DNA from: Exophiala sp. HKRS030
Taxonomy: Eukaryota > Ascomycota > Eurotiomycetes > Chaetothyriales > Herpotrichiellaceae
Direction: 5' to 3'
Assembly (NCBI GenBank): GCA_023897205.1
Contig: JAHWDD010000003.1
Span: forward strand, 1,987,665 to 2,051,664
DNA length: 64,000 bases
The position numbers were made by a program, and so were the translations under genes. The notes beneath the pieces were generated by a model, which was given only the letters and a program-made list of their open reading frames with translations, was not told where the DNA came from and ran no database searches. Each line of letters opens with the position of its first letter. Position 1 is the stretch's first letter. Of the stretch, positions 10,283-22,488 are shown piece by piece.

Positions 10283-12220
10283 TCACCTCGCATAAGCAGG
10301 GGGTGGTGGTCTCTCTTCGTCTCTCGGAGACATGGGTCCGAAACTACCCTTGAGTCTTTCGTCTTCGTACCTTCTGGCCAATTCCGCGGCCATTTTCATC
10401 ATCCACGCTCGCTCGGCGATGCTGCCTGCGTTACTTGGATCGGCCACGAATTGAAGGAAATTAGGTAGCGGTGTCAAAGAAGGTCCGCCTGACCCTCCCC
10501 CTTCATGAAGGCCGGATTTTTCAGTGGCTGAACCCGAGGTGGCGGTGGTAGTAGTAGTAGTGGGAGATGCGGCTGAACTTTGTTGTTGTTGTTGGAATGG
10601 AAGTGGAGGTGGAATTTGTCTCTTCTCTTGTGGAGGAATATACAATGATGCCCGTGGAGTTTCATCGTCGTCTTCAGCATTGGCTGTTGCCACAGTAGGA
10701 ATGATTCTCCTATTAGTATTACGCACACGAATCGTGGCATGGGGATCGAATGATTTTGATGATGCACCTTCCGAATCTACTAGTGGATGTTGGTCAATGT
10801 GTTCAGGCACAGCAGGTCCTGGCATGCCTTCACTGACGCTCCGCGTACCAGTATTGCTGCTCCTTTGATGTTGTAGATTCGCCGGGAGACCGGGCTTCTT
10901 CGCAATGGCGGGACTGGTTGGTGGCGTGATAAGACCCAACCCCTTTGTAGAATCAAACGAGGTGGTGGCGGCTGGTGCAGAAAACACCGAAGGTGCTGTG
11001 GCTGAGGTGCTTTCGGAAACACTCTCGGTATCGACAGTTGAGCTGCCGGACTCGGTAACACTCTCAGGTTCTCCTGTTTCTGGGTGCGCGCGCAAATCTA
11101 CCACCCTCTTCTTTCTCCGGCGTCGATGTCCTTGTCCGTGTCGTCCACCGCCCATACCCAATCCATGACTAGCAGAGTTCAGAGTCTGCAAAGTCGATCG
11201 TGTATGCGTGCTGTCGAAAGTATAGGTGGTCGCCGTACTTAGACTTCCAGCGTACGAATGCGATCTCGACAAAGCTGGCGTAGGAGATCTTGTATGAGGG
11301 TGAGACGGCGACATTTCGCCACGTTCCAAAGGACCGGTCCATGCTCTGAAGACCGCGTCTCGGATAGAAGGAGTGAAAAGAGACAAAGTCCGATGCGAAT
11401 CAGTTAACGTTGCAAGTCTGATTAGATTCTTCCTCGAAAACAAAGATTGCGTCTCGACGGATGAATCAAGAGACAAAGATGCGACTTCAGCAGGGGTCAA
11501 GACCGCGCCGGTGCTATCGACAGGGTCTTGAGGAGGGCTGGCCAGAGGATCGACCACCAGCTCATCTTTTGTTGGCTGTAGCGTACCCAGCTCTCGTTCC
11601 TCCTGGGCTTGTTGTTCGGGTACCCATAATCGCAACGATAGTCTATGAATGATGGCGGGCAATTCATCCATTAGCAGGCCCCGCAGTTGTGTTTCGATTT
11701 CCTTTTGCAGAAAGTTGGCCACGAATGGGATCGAATCAAATGTAGACGAGACGCGGAGGGATTCGAGAGGGTCGTTTCGAAAAACTAGAGTCAGCCCTTT
11801 TTGTCGAGAAAAGACCAGAATAATGAAGCCCGACAAGCGAAATTCCGACAGTGTGATCTGAAGGGGAATCGTGAGGCCAGTATCCGCAGCCAAGGGCTGT
11901 GGTGAAGCAAACGCCGACCGGGTGCGTAGATACGTGTTCAACGGATTGGCCTGCACTTTGGTCTTGAGTGTGAGGTATGCATTTCCCTTGTACATCATCT
12001 TGAAGGTGCCTCTAAACCTGTCCTCGGCCAGGTCACCGATCTCCAGAATCTCCAGCTCCGGCGGAACATCTCCCAGGTTCAACTCGTTCACCACGATATC
12101 GTCGACGATGATGGCAGGTTTTGGGTCGGCTCGATTCAGGGCGTTCGTGAGCAGCTCCTGGGCTCGAGGGAGGAAGCCAGCGTCGGTCGATAAGGGCGAC
12201 CAGTTGAAGTTGAAGGCCAT
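10283..12220 (-). CDS. mdm34: ERMES complex subunit Mdm34 (mitochondrial distribution and morphology protein 34)
   Basis: A subunit of the ER-mitochondria encounter structure, sitting on the mitochondrial outer membrane and taking part in phospholipid exchange and organelle shape. A single exon encodes 645 residues. The N-terminus [10 protein letters not shown] is the conserved family start. The SMP lipid-binding domain covers about residues 1-195 (for example [30 protein letters not shown] and [26 protein letters not shown]). The remainder is Ser/Thr/Pro-rich linker with a basic RRRRKK segment (about residue 365) and a Gln run. It ends PPPPAYAR. Length and architecture match filamentous-fungal orthologues, which carry long disordered linkers absent from yeast. 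Confidence 0.95.
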   Translation of the reverse strand: MAFNFNWSPLSTDAGFLPRAQELLTNALNRADPKPAIIVDDIVVNELNLGDVPPELEILEIGDLAEDRFRGTFKMMYKGNAYLTLKTKVQANPLNTYLRTRSAFASPQPLAADTGLTIPLQITLSEFRLSGFIILVFSRQKGLTLVFRNDPLESLRVSSTFDSIPFVANFLQKEIETQLRGLLMDELPAIIHRLSLRLWVPEQQAQEERELGTLQPTKDELVVDPLASPPQDPVDSTGAVLTPAEVASLSLDSSVETQSLFSRKNLIRLATLTDSHRTLSLFTPSIRDAVFRAWTGPLERGEMSPSHPHTRSPTPALSRSHSYAGSLSTATTYTFDSTHTRSTLQTLNSASHGLGMGGGRHGQGHRRRRKKRVVDLRAHPETGEPESVTESGSSTVDTESVSESTSATAPSVFSAPAATTSFDSTKGLGLITPPTSPAIAKKPGLPANLQHQRSSNTGTRSVSEGMPGPAVPEHIDQHPLVDSEGASSKSFDPHATIRVRNTNRRIIPTVATANAEDDDETPRASLYIPPQEKRQIPPPLPFQQQQQSSAASPTTTTTTATSGSATEKSGLHEGGGSGGPSLTPLPNFLQFVADPSNAGSIAERAWMMKMAAELARRYEDERLKGSFGPMSPRDEERPPPPAYAR

Positions 12221-13014
12221 TGTTGAAATTTCGGCCCTCTAGAGGGGGAAAGGTTGTTGTATTGGTGAGTGTTATCGCAGGGAGCAGGCACACTGCTTGA
12301 TCATGGCTCAGGAAAGCTCTTTTTTTCCACTCTCCAGCAAGATAACAAAGATAAACTCGGGGGAAAGGTCTGGAGACGATACGAGCAGTAAAAAGCGCTC
12401 GTGCAAGCCCCCCCAGAATCGGTGTTCGCCGTGATCAGGAAAGGCACAAGGACATGTGCATTAGCGATGGTGGTTGGTGGTTGGTGGTGGTGTGACGTTG
12501 TTGTCTGATGAATGACCGGCAGATGATGATGATACGGAGCAGTTGAAAACAAACGACTTCTTGGGCAGACGACGCGTGTAGGAATCGTAGTGTACAGACA
12601 AAGGAAGATGGAATGTTGTGTTGTTATTGTTACATGGACCTTTGAAGCGAAATTGGAGCGTGCAAACCTTTCAATTTCATGGTCCGTTAATAATAAATGC
12701 TCATCATCGCTTTTCTGTGGTTGAATTTCCCAGTTTCTGCTGCCGACGGATTGACGGGGCTCGGCGGAAAGTGGGAAGAAAAACACGGGCACCAACGGGA
12801 ACGGAAAAACAAATCACCAGACAGAGAATAGACCGTAATGATCCGTAGTAGTCTTCGGATGGCGGATTTACTTTGATCCAGTCCTCCTTGTCCCCCTGTA
12901 CCCTGTATTCGTAGCATGTACGGAGTACGGAGTACAATACTTCTGGACGGAGTACAGGACTTGTTATGGTTCCACTAGCATTCTTTCCCCCCTTGGTATC
13001 CTCACAGTCATCAA
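12221..13014. other. Mdm34 promoter region and 3' flank of sugar permease
   Basis: No gene is supported. The stretch contains an ATTGG (reverse CCAAT) near 12262 and, at 12919-12954, overlapping copies of the 9-mer TACGGAGTA that recurs across the window. Confidence 0.5.
12919..12954. repeat. Clustered TACGGAGTA motifs
   Basis: Exact TACGGAGTA copies lie at 12919-12927 and 12926-12934, with a one-mismatch copy (GACGGAGTA) at 12946-12954. They belong to a short motif found 13 times exactly in non-coding parts of the window. Function unknown. Confidence 0.6.
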
Positions 13015-14786
13015 CTAGACAACGTTTCGATGTTCCACAGTCGTGCTAGCCTTCTCACTGACACTGCCCAGACGCGCCTTGTCAATATCTACCTGAGCTA
13101 CTTCGGCCTCTTCGCCATCAAAGATCTTTGCAATCTCCTCAAGCGTCGGCCCACGCGTCTCAACATAGAGGAAATAGACAAAGACCAACTCGAATGCGAT
13201 CCAGCACTACAACACGACATGCAATTAGTGTGGGGACTTAATATAATCAATGAACATCAATCAGACTCACCGTGTAGATCGTGTACAGCTTCCAGTTTGG
13301 CTGCAAGTGCTCGAAACCCAGAGGGTTGACATATTGGTTGATGACCAGCGCGACTTGGACCCAAAAGTTCATCACCATGAGGCCTTTGGCGCGGATCTTG
13401 AAAGGCATGATTTCCACCGTGTATCCGACCAACAATCCAGACCAGGCGAGAGCGTATGTCGTACCGTGCAGCCAGATGAAAACCACAACGGCTTTACCGG
13501 CCGCTTTGTTGCCACTGTCTTGATACTTGGCCGCACATATTGTCCAGGCAATGAAGCACAACAACATGCCAGTAGTGGCCGCTAAAAAGAGTGGCCGTCG
13601 ACCTACGCGGTCGCAAAGCAAGGCACAAGTTGTGGATACAATGAGGGACCAGATGGTCAAGCCGCCATTCAGACCGAGCTGCGCATCTGAGCTAGTAATG
13701 CCGATGGATTTGTAAATGTTGGCCGAGTAGTAAGACACCAAGCCGTTTCCTGACCACTGGGAAAACAGACCTAGGGAGATGATCAAGATAAGTCTGTACC
13801 GGTTACCCTTGGTCTTGAGAAAGTCAAGGTAAGTGGATGATTTCTTTGCTAGGAATTCGAGACGAAGAGTCTCTCTGATCTCGGCATATTCAAACTGGAC
13901 GGTAGGATGTTGAGCGTTGCCATTGGCGTGGTATTTGGCGAGCACGGCAAGTGCCTCGTCCCCGCGATCCTTCGATATCAGCCATCTAGGGGACTCGGGA
14001 ATCCACCAGATGAAGATGATTTGGATCACGGATGGAGCACCTTGAACGATGGTGGGAATTCGCCAGGACCATTCGGTTGGGATACGCTTGGTGCCGAACG
14101 AGAGCCATGTGTTGACGATGGCTCCTAGATTCCAGAGACAGTTGTATACGGCTGTCACACGACCACGATGTTGAGGATGGCATAGCTCAGTGAGCAAGAG
14201 TGGAGATGACAGTTGAGCCATGCTGTTGCCGAACCCCATGAGAAAACGACCACCTTTGAACATGGCCAAGTTCTGCGAGGCACCCTGGATCGCAGCTGCG
14301 ATGATCATAATGATGCACCCCATAATGATGGGCATTTTTCTACCCCAGTGGTCTGAAATGAACGGTCTGGAAGGACAGTGTCAGTTTGCCCAGTCAATCA
14401 ACATTGCAGTTTCATGCGTCATACTATCACTTACACAACTGGCAGACTGGCAATCGAGCCAATGCTGTAAAGGGCGGTCAAGATGCCTAGGTTGGAGCCT
14501 TGGGGGTCATGGAAATAATCTGTCCATTGTGGCAGAATCCGAATGTTATTCAACATGGACCTATCTGTGTCAGTATGCTTTGGACATGGACCTCTAGGCG
14601 CCGGAGTGGTACTTACCCATCGTAGCCGGTGGTTGCAGATGCGACACAGATGATGCCAGCATAAAAGTAGAGCTTTCTCAGACCGGGATCGCTACGCCAA
14701 TTGACACGTTCAAGTTCTGGTGCTTCGGCTTGTGCGATAGCCACCTCAGTTTGGCGCGTAGCACCAGCCTTTATCTTCGAAGTCAT
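13015..14786 (-). CDS. MFS sugar permease (Lac12/hexose transporter family)
   Basis: A 12-helix sugar:proton symporter-type protein, predicted at the plasma membrane. Four exons (14786-14617, 14560-14435, 14366-13271, 13206-13015) give 527 residues with phases consistent at every junction. Seen motifs are TTGYDGSMLNN in helix 1, DHWGRKMP after helix 2, the PESPRWLISKDRGDEAL signature, FSQWSGNGLVSYY in helix 7, DRVGRRPLF, and a final exon reading CWIAFELVFVYFLYVETRGPTLEEIAKIFDG, the usual family end. It resembles fungal lactose permease-like transporters more than Hxt hexose carriers, but the substrate cannot be set from sequence. It has no catabolic neighbour. Confidence 0.9.
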
Positions 14787-16649
14787 TATGTCAGAAGCAG
14801 CTCGGACAAGGTGGAGGATTCAATGCGAGCGTACTGGAGCTTGATCGCCTCCTCGAAAACATTGAGACTATCAAGGCTCTTTATATCCAGGCTCGAAAAG
14901 TGCATTTTGCCGGAAAACTCTGGCTCACGATACGGACATCTCAACCTGCACCTCCCCTCGTGGCCACAATCCACGATACCGGCTGAATAGCGGAAGGACT
15001 GAGCACAACAGGTGCTTCAAGGTTGTCAAGGATGGCCAGTTGACGGAAGTCGAGGACCGCCATTGTGGAGCATCAAGCAAACAAGAAACCAGGCTTGATT
15101 TCTTTGTCCCGGCTTGCCAGCGCGCTCCTTCCTGAAATATCCTCCTTTGAGCCGAATGAAATGTAACAACGGTTTGGAAGGATGCTACAATGACCACTGG
15201 CAAGTTTGGATGCTGCATCTGCCGTGATGGCACGTTACTGGACAATGCGTCCGTGTGGCTACCAAATAGCGTATAGTATCAGTTCAGCCAAGGAAGCGAT
15301 CAAATCAACGCCCAGACATACCAAGAGGAATGAACTTCGATCTTGTATTCTTTCGGCCACTCACCGGGCATGGCATCAGCCATGATCCATGCCACCAAGA
15401 CTGCTAAGTTCCTTTTTAAGGGGGAGACTTTTTAGCCATTTGGCTCCAGTCTTGATATTCCTATGAGCTCATCAGTTTGCAACAGATACGAGATTTCTTT
15501 TAGAAAGATGTATCCGGGGTGGGAGGCCTGACGAGGCTCATTTGATCTCAACCCCACGATTTCAGATCTGGAGAAGAGTTGATGTTTGCGCGAAATGGAT
15601 CTTTGAACCACTTGTGTATGCCGGGGAAAGTGGACTCTAGGGTGCGTCTTCCCCAGACTGTGGCTCGCCTAGTCCTGTGCAGTGTGGAAATGAGGCTAAA
15701 GAGAGGATCAACCGTCTGGACCGCGCACCGGCAAATGATGGCTTGCAACCTTGCAAGAAAACATATCAGGCTAAAAATCAGAGGCTAATTGTCGGCACTT
15801 GGACCGAGAAGTATGCAAGGCATGTGAACTCCTCATGGTTGTCTGTGCGTAGAAGCATGCTTGGTTCGACGGTGGCGCCGTCGGTAGTCTAGAATGATTC
15901 CTGATCAAGACGCGTGTGCATACGATTGACGAAGGAGTGCTTTCAGCCTTCATTATCCTACTGCCTTCTTCGACCACTAAACGACCGAGAAACTGTAGTC
16001 CCCATGGCCATTATCAAAAAAGGAGGGAGGCGCGGACTTCCGGCTGATTGGTTTGGGATAACTGTCGCTTGAGTAGATTGAAGGGGAGCGGAAGAATGAA
16101 ACGATGTGACCAGGGACGAAGGAGCCAGGAGTGGCCAGCTTTATGGAATGGGTACGAATCAGTGGTCCCAACTATTTTCTCTCAATACTGTACAATTTGA
16201 CGAATCGTTCTTCCCCCGCTGCGAAAGGTAGGAACATAACATGGGAGGTATAGGGAAGATAGGGCGGTGCTTGCTTCGTACTCTATACCTAGTAGAGATA
16301 TACACAGTCTTATGATGATGTTCCTGAAATACTAATGATCCTCATCCTGTATTTCAAACAACACCATGAGCACATTGAATGTCTTGAATGCCTTGAATGC
16401 CTTGATGCCTTGACTTGATAGAAGAAACAAAAGAGGAAAGAAACAACCCAGAAGTCCTTCTTCAGAAGTCAGACATGTATACGAGGAACATTCACTGTTT
16501 GACAACCGATAACATAATATAAGGCCATGCACATAACTTTTCCATTATCCTGGGTATCGATGCAAGCTCTAAGCGTTCTAAGAGTACTTTCCAAAAACAC
16601 AATACCAACAATTCACTTGCCCCATCGTAACAACATCCATTAAACATTC
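14787..16649. other. Long intergenic region, no gene seen
   Basis: About 1.9 kb between the starts of the sugar permease (upstream side) and the 3' end of the purine permease. Only short unconvincing frames occur on both strands, and no RNA gene is recognised. It probably holds the sugar permease promoter. Confidence 0.45.
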
Positions 16650-18560
16650 CTACACAGCCTCTTTCGGAGGCATCTCGACCTTTGTAATCTCATCACCATC
16701 GTTCAAACTACTGCTGGTGAGAGATCTCTTGCCTTGCGGTAGTGGTTGTGTGGCTGACGAGGCCTCATCCCCTTCGACGGCCTCGTCGGTATCCTCGATC
16801 TCGTGAGGGAGCATCAAGTTCAAAATCATCGTCACGAAAGCGGTGACGGCGAACCCGGTCTCCATGACCAATACAATGGCGTCATAGAAACCCCTCAAGG
16901 CACGGTTGTTGCCCTCGTAGGTAAAGACGTAGGCGAACCACGTCGGGACAAGAGTCGCACCGTATCCGACGGCCAGACCTGCCGTCAAGATGAACCTCGT
17001 GCGACGGTTAAAGGGCACCCGACTGACGATGGCCATACCGCTGACCGCGACGGCGCAGAACAGGAAGGTCGTCATGCCACCTAGGACCGAAGATGGGATG
17101 GCTACCAGTGAGGCGGAGAATTTGGCAAACAGACCCATGATGATCAGGAAAACTGTGTGAAGATCTTGTCAGCACGCGTTTTGGCTCAGAAGAGAAAAAT
17201 AAACACTCACAGCAAGCGCAATAGCCAGCCCGACGGTTGGCGCATCGCGTAAGCGCAATGACACCGTTGTTCTGCGCAAAAGTCGACATGGGAGTGATGG
17301 TCATCAACGCAGCCAGACAGCCGTTCAGGCCGTCGGCCAACACGCCACCTTGGATTCTGGTTTCGAATTCATTCCCCTCAACGTCCAGTCGGGAAACATC
17401 ACAGGTTGCGGTAACGTCACCGATGGCCTCGCACGCACAGATGATAAAGACCGTCATGATGGGAAGCACCAAAGGTCCATACACGGACAGCTTGAATGTC
17501 TTGACCCAGATGAACGAGGCAACGGGCGCCGAGTCAATGCCCGACCGATCAAAGTAGCCACAAGCAGCCGCGACAATGCAGCCGGTCAGGAGACCGATAA
17601 TCACACTGGTGGACTTCATGATTGGGGATCCGAAGCGTTCGCAGAGAATGATGGTGAGGAAAACGAGGAATCCCAGACCGATGAATTCGGCGCTTCCCCA
17701 GGGCAGTGCGTGAGGAGCGGTAATATCTGGGCAGAGTCTGAAAAAGCCATCTTCCGGTCGAGATGCACACCCGCCAGAGCCGCCAGCCCAATTTTGGAAG
17801 CCGCTTTCAATCAGCGAAACACCAATGAGCATGACGGTGGGGCCAGTGACGATGGGGGGGAAGATCTTCTTGAGCACCTTTGGTGGGAGGAAGGAGAGGG
17901 CGATTTCGGTCAACGCACATACGGCGCAGGTCCCGATCAAGGCGCCATATGCGTCGGGACAGGCCAGCTTCGTGCCATCCTCGGCGACGGGGCAGAAACC
18001 GTTGTCATACATCTGGGCGAAGGCGCCGGTAGCGACAGGGATAATGGCAAAGGAGGTACCTGTAAGTAATTAGATGTTGCGTTCTCCTAACACTTGATTT
18101 TCATTGCGGCTTCCCACGTACCAACGACCGAAATCAATCCGGTACCAATATAATAGGGAGTCTTCCAGATGTGGAAACGAGTGATCTGGATACTCGAGAG
18201 AATACCGCAAACAATCAGAGAGGTCGAAACGAGGTATTGCTGCCAGTCGCTGTCGAGATTGACACCGCCTGAACCAGACATGATCAAAGGAGGTGTGATG
18301 ATACCCGCCAACATGGCCAAGGCATGTTGAAAGCCGAGCAGCAAAGCCAGCACAACGGGCATCTTGTCATTCAGGCCGAAGAATGGTGACGCCCGACGAG
18401 CCTTCTTCATGAAGGGAATGTTCGGTCGGAAAAGGAACGCATAGTCATAGCTGCCGACGAGACCTTGCTTGGTGAAGAAGGTCTTTCGCACGCCGTTCAG
18501 TCGGTCGGCCATGGTCTTTTTAGGGCTCATGTCGGGCCCAATTCGGTCTGCTTCACCCAT
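16650..18560 (-). CDS. Uric acid/xanthine permease (NAT/NCS2 family, UapA/UapC-like)
   Basis: A nucleobase-ascorbate transporter taking up uric acid and xanthine with protons at the plasma membrane. Three exons (18560-18122, 18059-17211, 17152-16650) encode about 596 residues with introns of 62 and 58 nt. The FQHALAMLAG segment holds the QH motif of helix 1, and QNNGVIALTR is the NAT signature, with its first Gln at about residue 409, close to the Gln408 known for Aspergillus nidulans UapA. ACEAIGDVTAT matches the conserved Glu region of helix 8. The C-terminal tail is acidic and Ser-rich, as in proteins of this family subject to endocytic control. UapA and UapC are hard to separate by eye. 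Purine and nitrogen regulation is expected from the family; no clear UaY site was seen upstream. Confidence 0.92.
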
Positions 18561-19917
18561 GTTGAATGTTGACCGTGCGACCGGTGGGCGAATTAGCTGG
18601 GTAAGGTGGTTTAGATATAGTGCGAGGTACAGGTGTGTCTGCTTGACTGCTTGACAGGTACCAGATCTCGCCGGGGATGTCTTTGTTCATATACTCTTCA
18701 CAAATACCAGCTCTCGAGATTGAAATTCAGTAGTTTGTCGGCTCGTGGCCCCCTCCGCTAGCGCACAGGGCAAGATGGATCATTCATATCGCAATGGTGT
18801 GGGCCGAGATGTGCCCTGTGGAGTGATGCCAACACCAATCTTATCGCAAGGCTGGCGGACGACGGCGAGAAGCAAAGTCGCCTCCTCAAGGACCAGCCAG
18901 CGCCTAGAGGGCCAAAGAGAATTTCGAGATGCTGCAGTCGGCAATCGCCTGGTTTGTCGGACAGCTCCCCTTTCCTTGCTCTCTGTCTCCCTCTCATCCC
19001 TCAGATACAGTCCCAAGACCCGACGTCCCACTTCTATACGATCCACCTACGCTAGAGCGCGTATCGTGGACTGGCCATTGGCCCGGAGGCGACCGACCCA
19101 TAGATAGCAAGTTCCCATGAATTTTTCTTTCAGATCATCACAATGCGCAGGTTCAGCTAGCTACAGGAGGCCCATTCGATTGCGCTATCACCAGCACCTA
19201 GAACCCATGTTGCTTCTGCCACGCGAACATCTTCCATCCACACACCCAATCAACTTCTTCGAGACCCTTGGATGTCCGCTGCCATGCCAGCTAAACGTAA
19301 AGAGCCGAGTCATGTACCGTCCACACTGTTCAGTCGCAGTGGCTGCTCCCTATCAAGCTCCCCATCGATCGCCTCTCATTGGTATACATTGCTTCTTCAT
19401 TGCAAAGCTCATTACATTATTATTCTACTTGTAGAGAGATCGTTCTCCTGCCTGAAAATAGTTCAAGCCTCGTCGCCTGTCTACTCCGCACTCTGTAGAT
19501 CCAGTGTTCTTGATTTAACTAACCCCATGTCCTCTGCAAAGAAGGGATCTGAAGCCATGTGGGAGCGAAAGGCCGAGGCAATTGCGGCCATAACTCGTCC
19601 GATTCGAGACTCTGTCAGACCATCTTGTGCGCCTCATGTTGACGCAGAACTCCGTCGACAATAAGTATCGAGATAGACTGTCATCAGAAGTGTTTTTGGT
19701 CCGTCGTGCGCTGATAATCAGATGAGCACGTCAAAGAAGTGCAGAGACCGAATGTCGCTTGAGAATGTTTTCTGATTCTTCGTACATAATGAGGGATATC
19801 TTGTTGGGACAAAATTGGTTGACATCGACCTATTCAACGCCATACGCTATGCATCATCAATTCTCAGGGCGTATTTTTCTGCCCAAAACTATTGTACATC
19901 GATCAATTCGTAAATTG
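18561..19917. other. Intergenic, purine permease promoter and MTO1 3' flank
   Basis: No gene is convincingly supported. Scattered GATA cores occur (for example near 18613 and 18841), which could serve nitrogen control of the permease, but such short motifs are common by chance. Confidence 0.4.
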
Positions 19918-22071
19918 TCACACAGCACCAATAGCACCTTCTGCCTCGGCTCTTTCTGTTATGAGCAATTCCTCACCGACAGGAGAAGGAGATTTGGATA
20001 GACTCGGGCGCGAAGAACCTGCTCTTCTCGCATGCTTCAGCAATCGCAGCGCTCCAGCGGGAGTAACACCTTCGGTCCTTCGCGCCATTCCGACACTCGA
20101 AGGCCTGACAAGCTTAAGCACCTCTCGTTCGCCCATACTAAGACCATGAATTTGGTCGTAATCGATGTCCAGGGGCAGCTCCAACGACTCATCTCGTTCA
20201 AATGCTACGGCTGCCCGTTGCTGGTAACCGATGTATGGTGCGTAGATGCTTTCAAGGTGTACTCGCGTCTTGACATCGTCTTCATAATTGGTGGCCGACG
20301 TGAGGCTATCGATGCGACTAGACAGCAGGTCAATGGTGACGCCTGGGGAGCGGAGCAAATCGAACGCGCTCTTCTTGGTCGAATCAGTGCGTGACTGGAT
20401 ACCGAGTTTCTGCCATTGCTGGCTTGAATATAGAGCTCCTTCAAGTCCCTTCTGCAGCTCAGCCATCTGGTCTCGGAGACTGCTGAAATGTGTCCAACGT
20501 TTGTCGCTGACAACTCCTGCCTCTCGTCCCTTCTCCGTCAATCGAAGGTCTGCGTTGTCTGAGCGACAACTCATCCTATATTCACTTCTGGCAGTGAACA
20601 TACGATACGGTTCGCTGACTCCTTTGGTGATCAAATCATCGATGAGGATGCCGATGAATGCCTCGGACCGTGACAATGTGAACGAGCTCTTGCCCTGAGA
20701 TGCGCGACCGGCGTTGATTCCTGCGATGATACCTTGCGCCGCCGCCTCCTCATACCCTGTAGTGCCATTGATTTGTCCAGCGAGGAATAAGCCCTTGATC
20801 AATTTCGTTTCGAGTGTCGGGAAGAGATTCCTGGGATCAATGTAGTCATACTCCACACCGTATCCGGGCTGAAGCATTTTGACACTTTCTAAGCCCTGAA
20901 TAGTCCTCAACATAGCATACTGTGCATCAGCTGGTACAGTCATGCTAATACCGTTGGGATAGATTATCTTGTTTGGCTCCAAGCCTTCCGGTTCTAGCCA
21001 GATCATGTGCCTGGGCTTATGGCCGAAGCGAATGATCTTCGATTCAAGAGAAGGACAATACCGGGGTCCTTTGACCGTCTCTCGGATGTGTATAGATTTG
21101 TCAAGATTGGCGCGGATGATGTCGTGTGACGCTTCGTTCGTGTAGGTTGTCCAGCAGCTCAATTGGCCTTCATCGCCTATTTGGACAGTCTTGCTGAGAT
21201 AAGAAAATGGTACAGGGGGGGAATCACCAGGCTGTACCTCCAATGCATTGAAATCAATGGTGTCTCGATCCAATCGTGGTGGAGTTCCTGTTTTAAGCCG
21301 TCCTAGAGTGAAACCCGCACTCCGTAGCGATTTGCTCAATCCAAACGTGGCAGCCTCCCCCATCCTTCCGGAAGGGTAGGCCTCCAGACCGATGTGAATT
21401 TCTCCTCCGAGGAATGTCCCAGTGGTGATGACCACATGTGATGCGGGAATGACTTGGCCATCTTCTAAACGCACGCCGGTGATGCGTCCTTTGGAGATGG
21501 CATCCTTTGGATCCAGCTCGTCCTGAGAGACAATGATATCCGCGACCTTTCCTTCGAGCACACTTAAATTTGGCGTTGACAACATCTCTTCGCGCATATA
21601 TCGCTTGTAGAGGTCCCGGTCAATTTGCGCTCGAGGACCCCAAACCGCGGGGCCTTTCCTTTTGTTCAGGATGCGAAATTGTATCCCGGCTTTGTCCACT
21701 ACTCGCCCAGCCACGCCGTCTAAGGCGTCAATCTCTCGCAACATGGTCCCTTTACCGATGCCACCAAGACTCGGATTGCAGGAGCATACGCCCAGGTTGG
21801 ATAGTGAGGGGGTGACGAGCGCTGTTCGGGCGCCAGATCGCGCAGCGGCCGCACTGGCTTCGGTGCCAGCGTGGCCTCCGCCGATAACAACGACATCATA
21901 CAGTCTGTAACGGTTCAGATTGTGTCACATAAGACATGCTGCAGAGCATTGGGATTCATACCTGGTCGCATCCGCCACATCAGCAAAGGACCGGATCTGC
22001 ACAGCCATGGACCTTGTCCGAGGTGTATGGCCCCATCGAAAAGGACCAGAAGGTCTAAGCGAAGCTCTCAT
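19918..22071 (-). CDS. Mitochondrial tRNA wobble-uridine modification enzyme MTO1 (MnmG/GidA family)
   Basis: The FAD-dependent partner of the MnmE/Mss1 GTPase that installs carboxymethylaminomethyl groups on U34 of mitochondrial tRNAs. Two exons (22071-21962, 21904-19918) with a 57-nt intron encode about 698 residues. Splicing restores the FAD-binding start [20 protein letters not shown] (GGGHAG at about 45-50). Family signatures [24 protein letters not shown] and [16 protein letters not shown] are intact. The first about 35 residues ([21 protein letters not shown]) form a basic presequence suited to mitochondrial import, which favours the ATG at 22071 over in-frame upstream codons. It lies just downstream of, and on the same strand as, mitochondrial LeuRS. 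Confidence 0.92.
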
Positions 22072-22488
22072 GACTGCCTGACGACCGGTGATAACTAAGT
22101 GATATGTCTCTCTCGAATGCCCGACAACAATCCGGGGGTCGAAACATATTTTCGCAGGTGCGGATAAACCTCGGCTGGGTTGAGCGACAAGGCTGGGTGA
22201 GACGAGGCTGAGGAACGAGGCCATAAGAGTGAGACAATCCTGGTACAAAGGGGCGGTTACCTACCATACGAGGTGGTTACTCAAAGATCCGTGCATTGAA
22301 GCTTTGTCTAAAGATTTCATCCGTTTGACCAGAGACTCTGTCCGCATTGCCCGTCTCATCAGAGCCACTACGCAGTCCCTGTTGCGAAGGGGTCTCTTAC
22401 ATAGAATATATACTTGTGTTATGGTAAAGGGGGCTTTTAATAAGCCAAGTCGGCTTCTCATTGTACACATGAACAGAGGCCACGTCCC
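22072..22488. other. Short tandem spacer between LeuRS and MTO1
   Basis: About 420 bases hold the LeuRS 3' end and the MTO1 promoter. No gene is seen. Confidence 0.45.

Noticed and set aside
12301..12795. Minus-strand frame of 164 codons
   Set aside because: It lies in the Mdm34 promoter, is rich in His/Thr from short repeats, and has no domain.
18600..18760. UaY-type site (TCGG-N6-CCGA) upstream of the purine permease
   Set aside because: Searched by eye; only partial halves were seen.
19272..19664. Plus-strand frame upstream of MTO1 with an Ala/Arg-rich end
   Set aside because: Composition changes along the frame and no splice model or family match was convincing.
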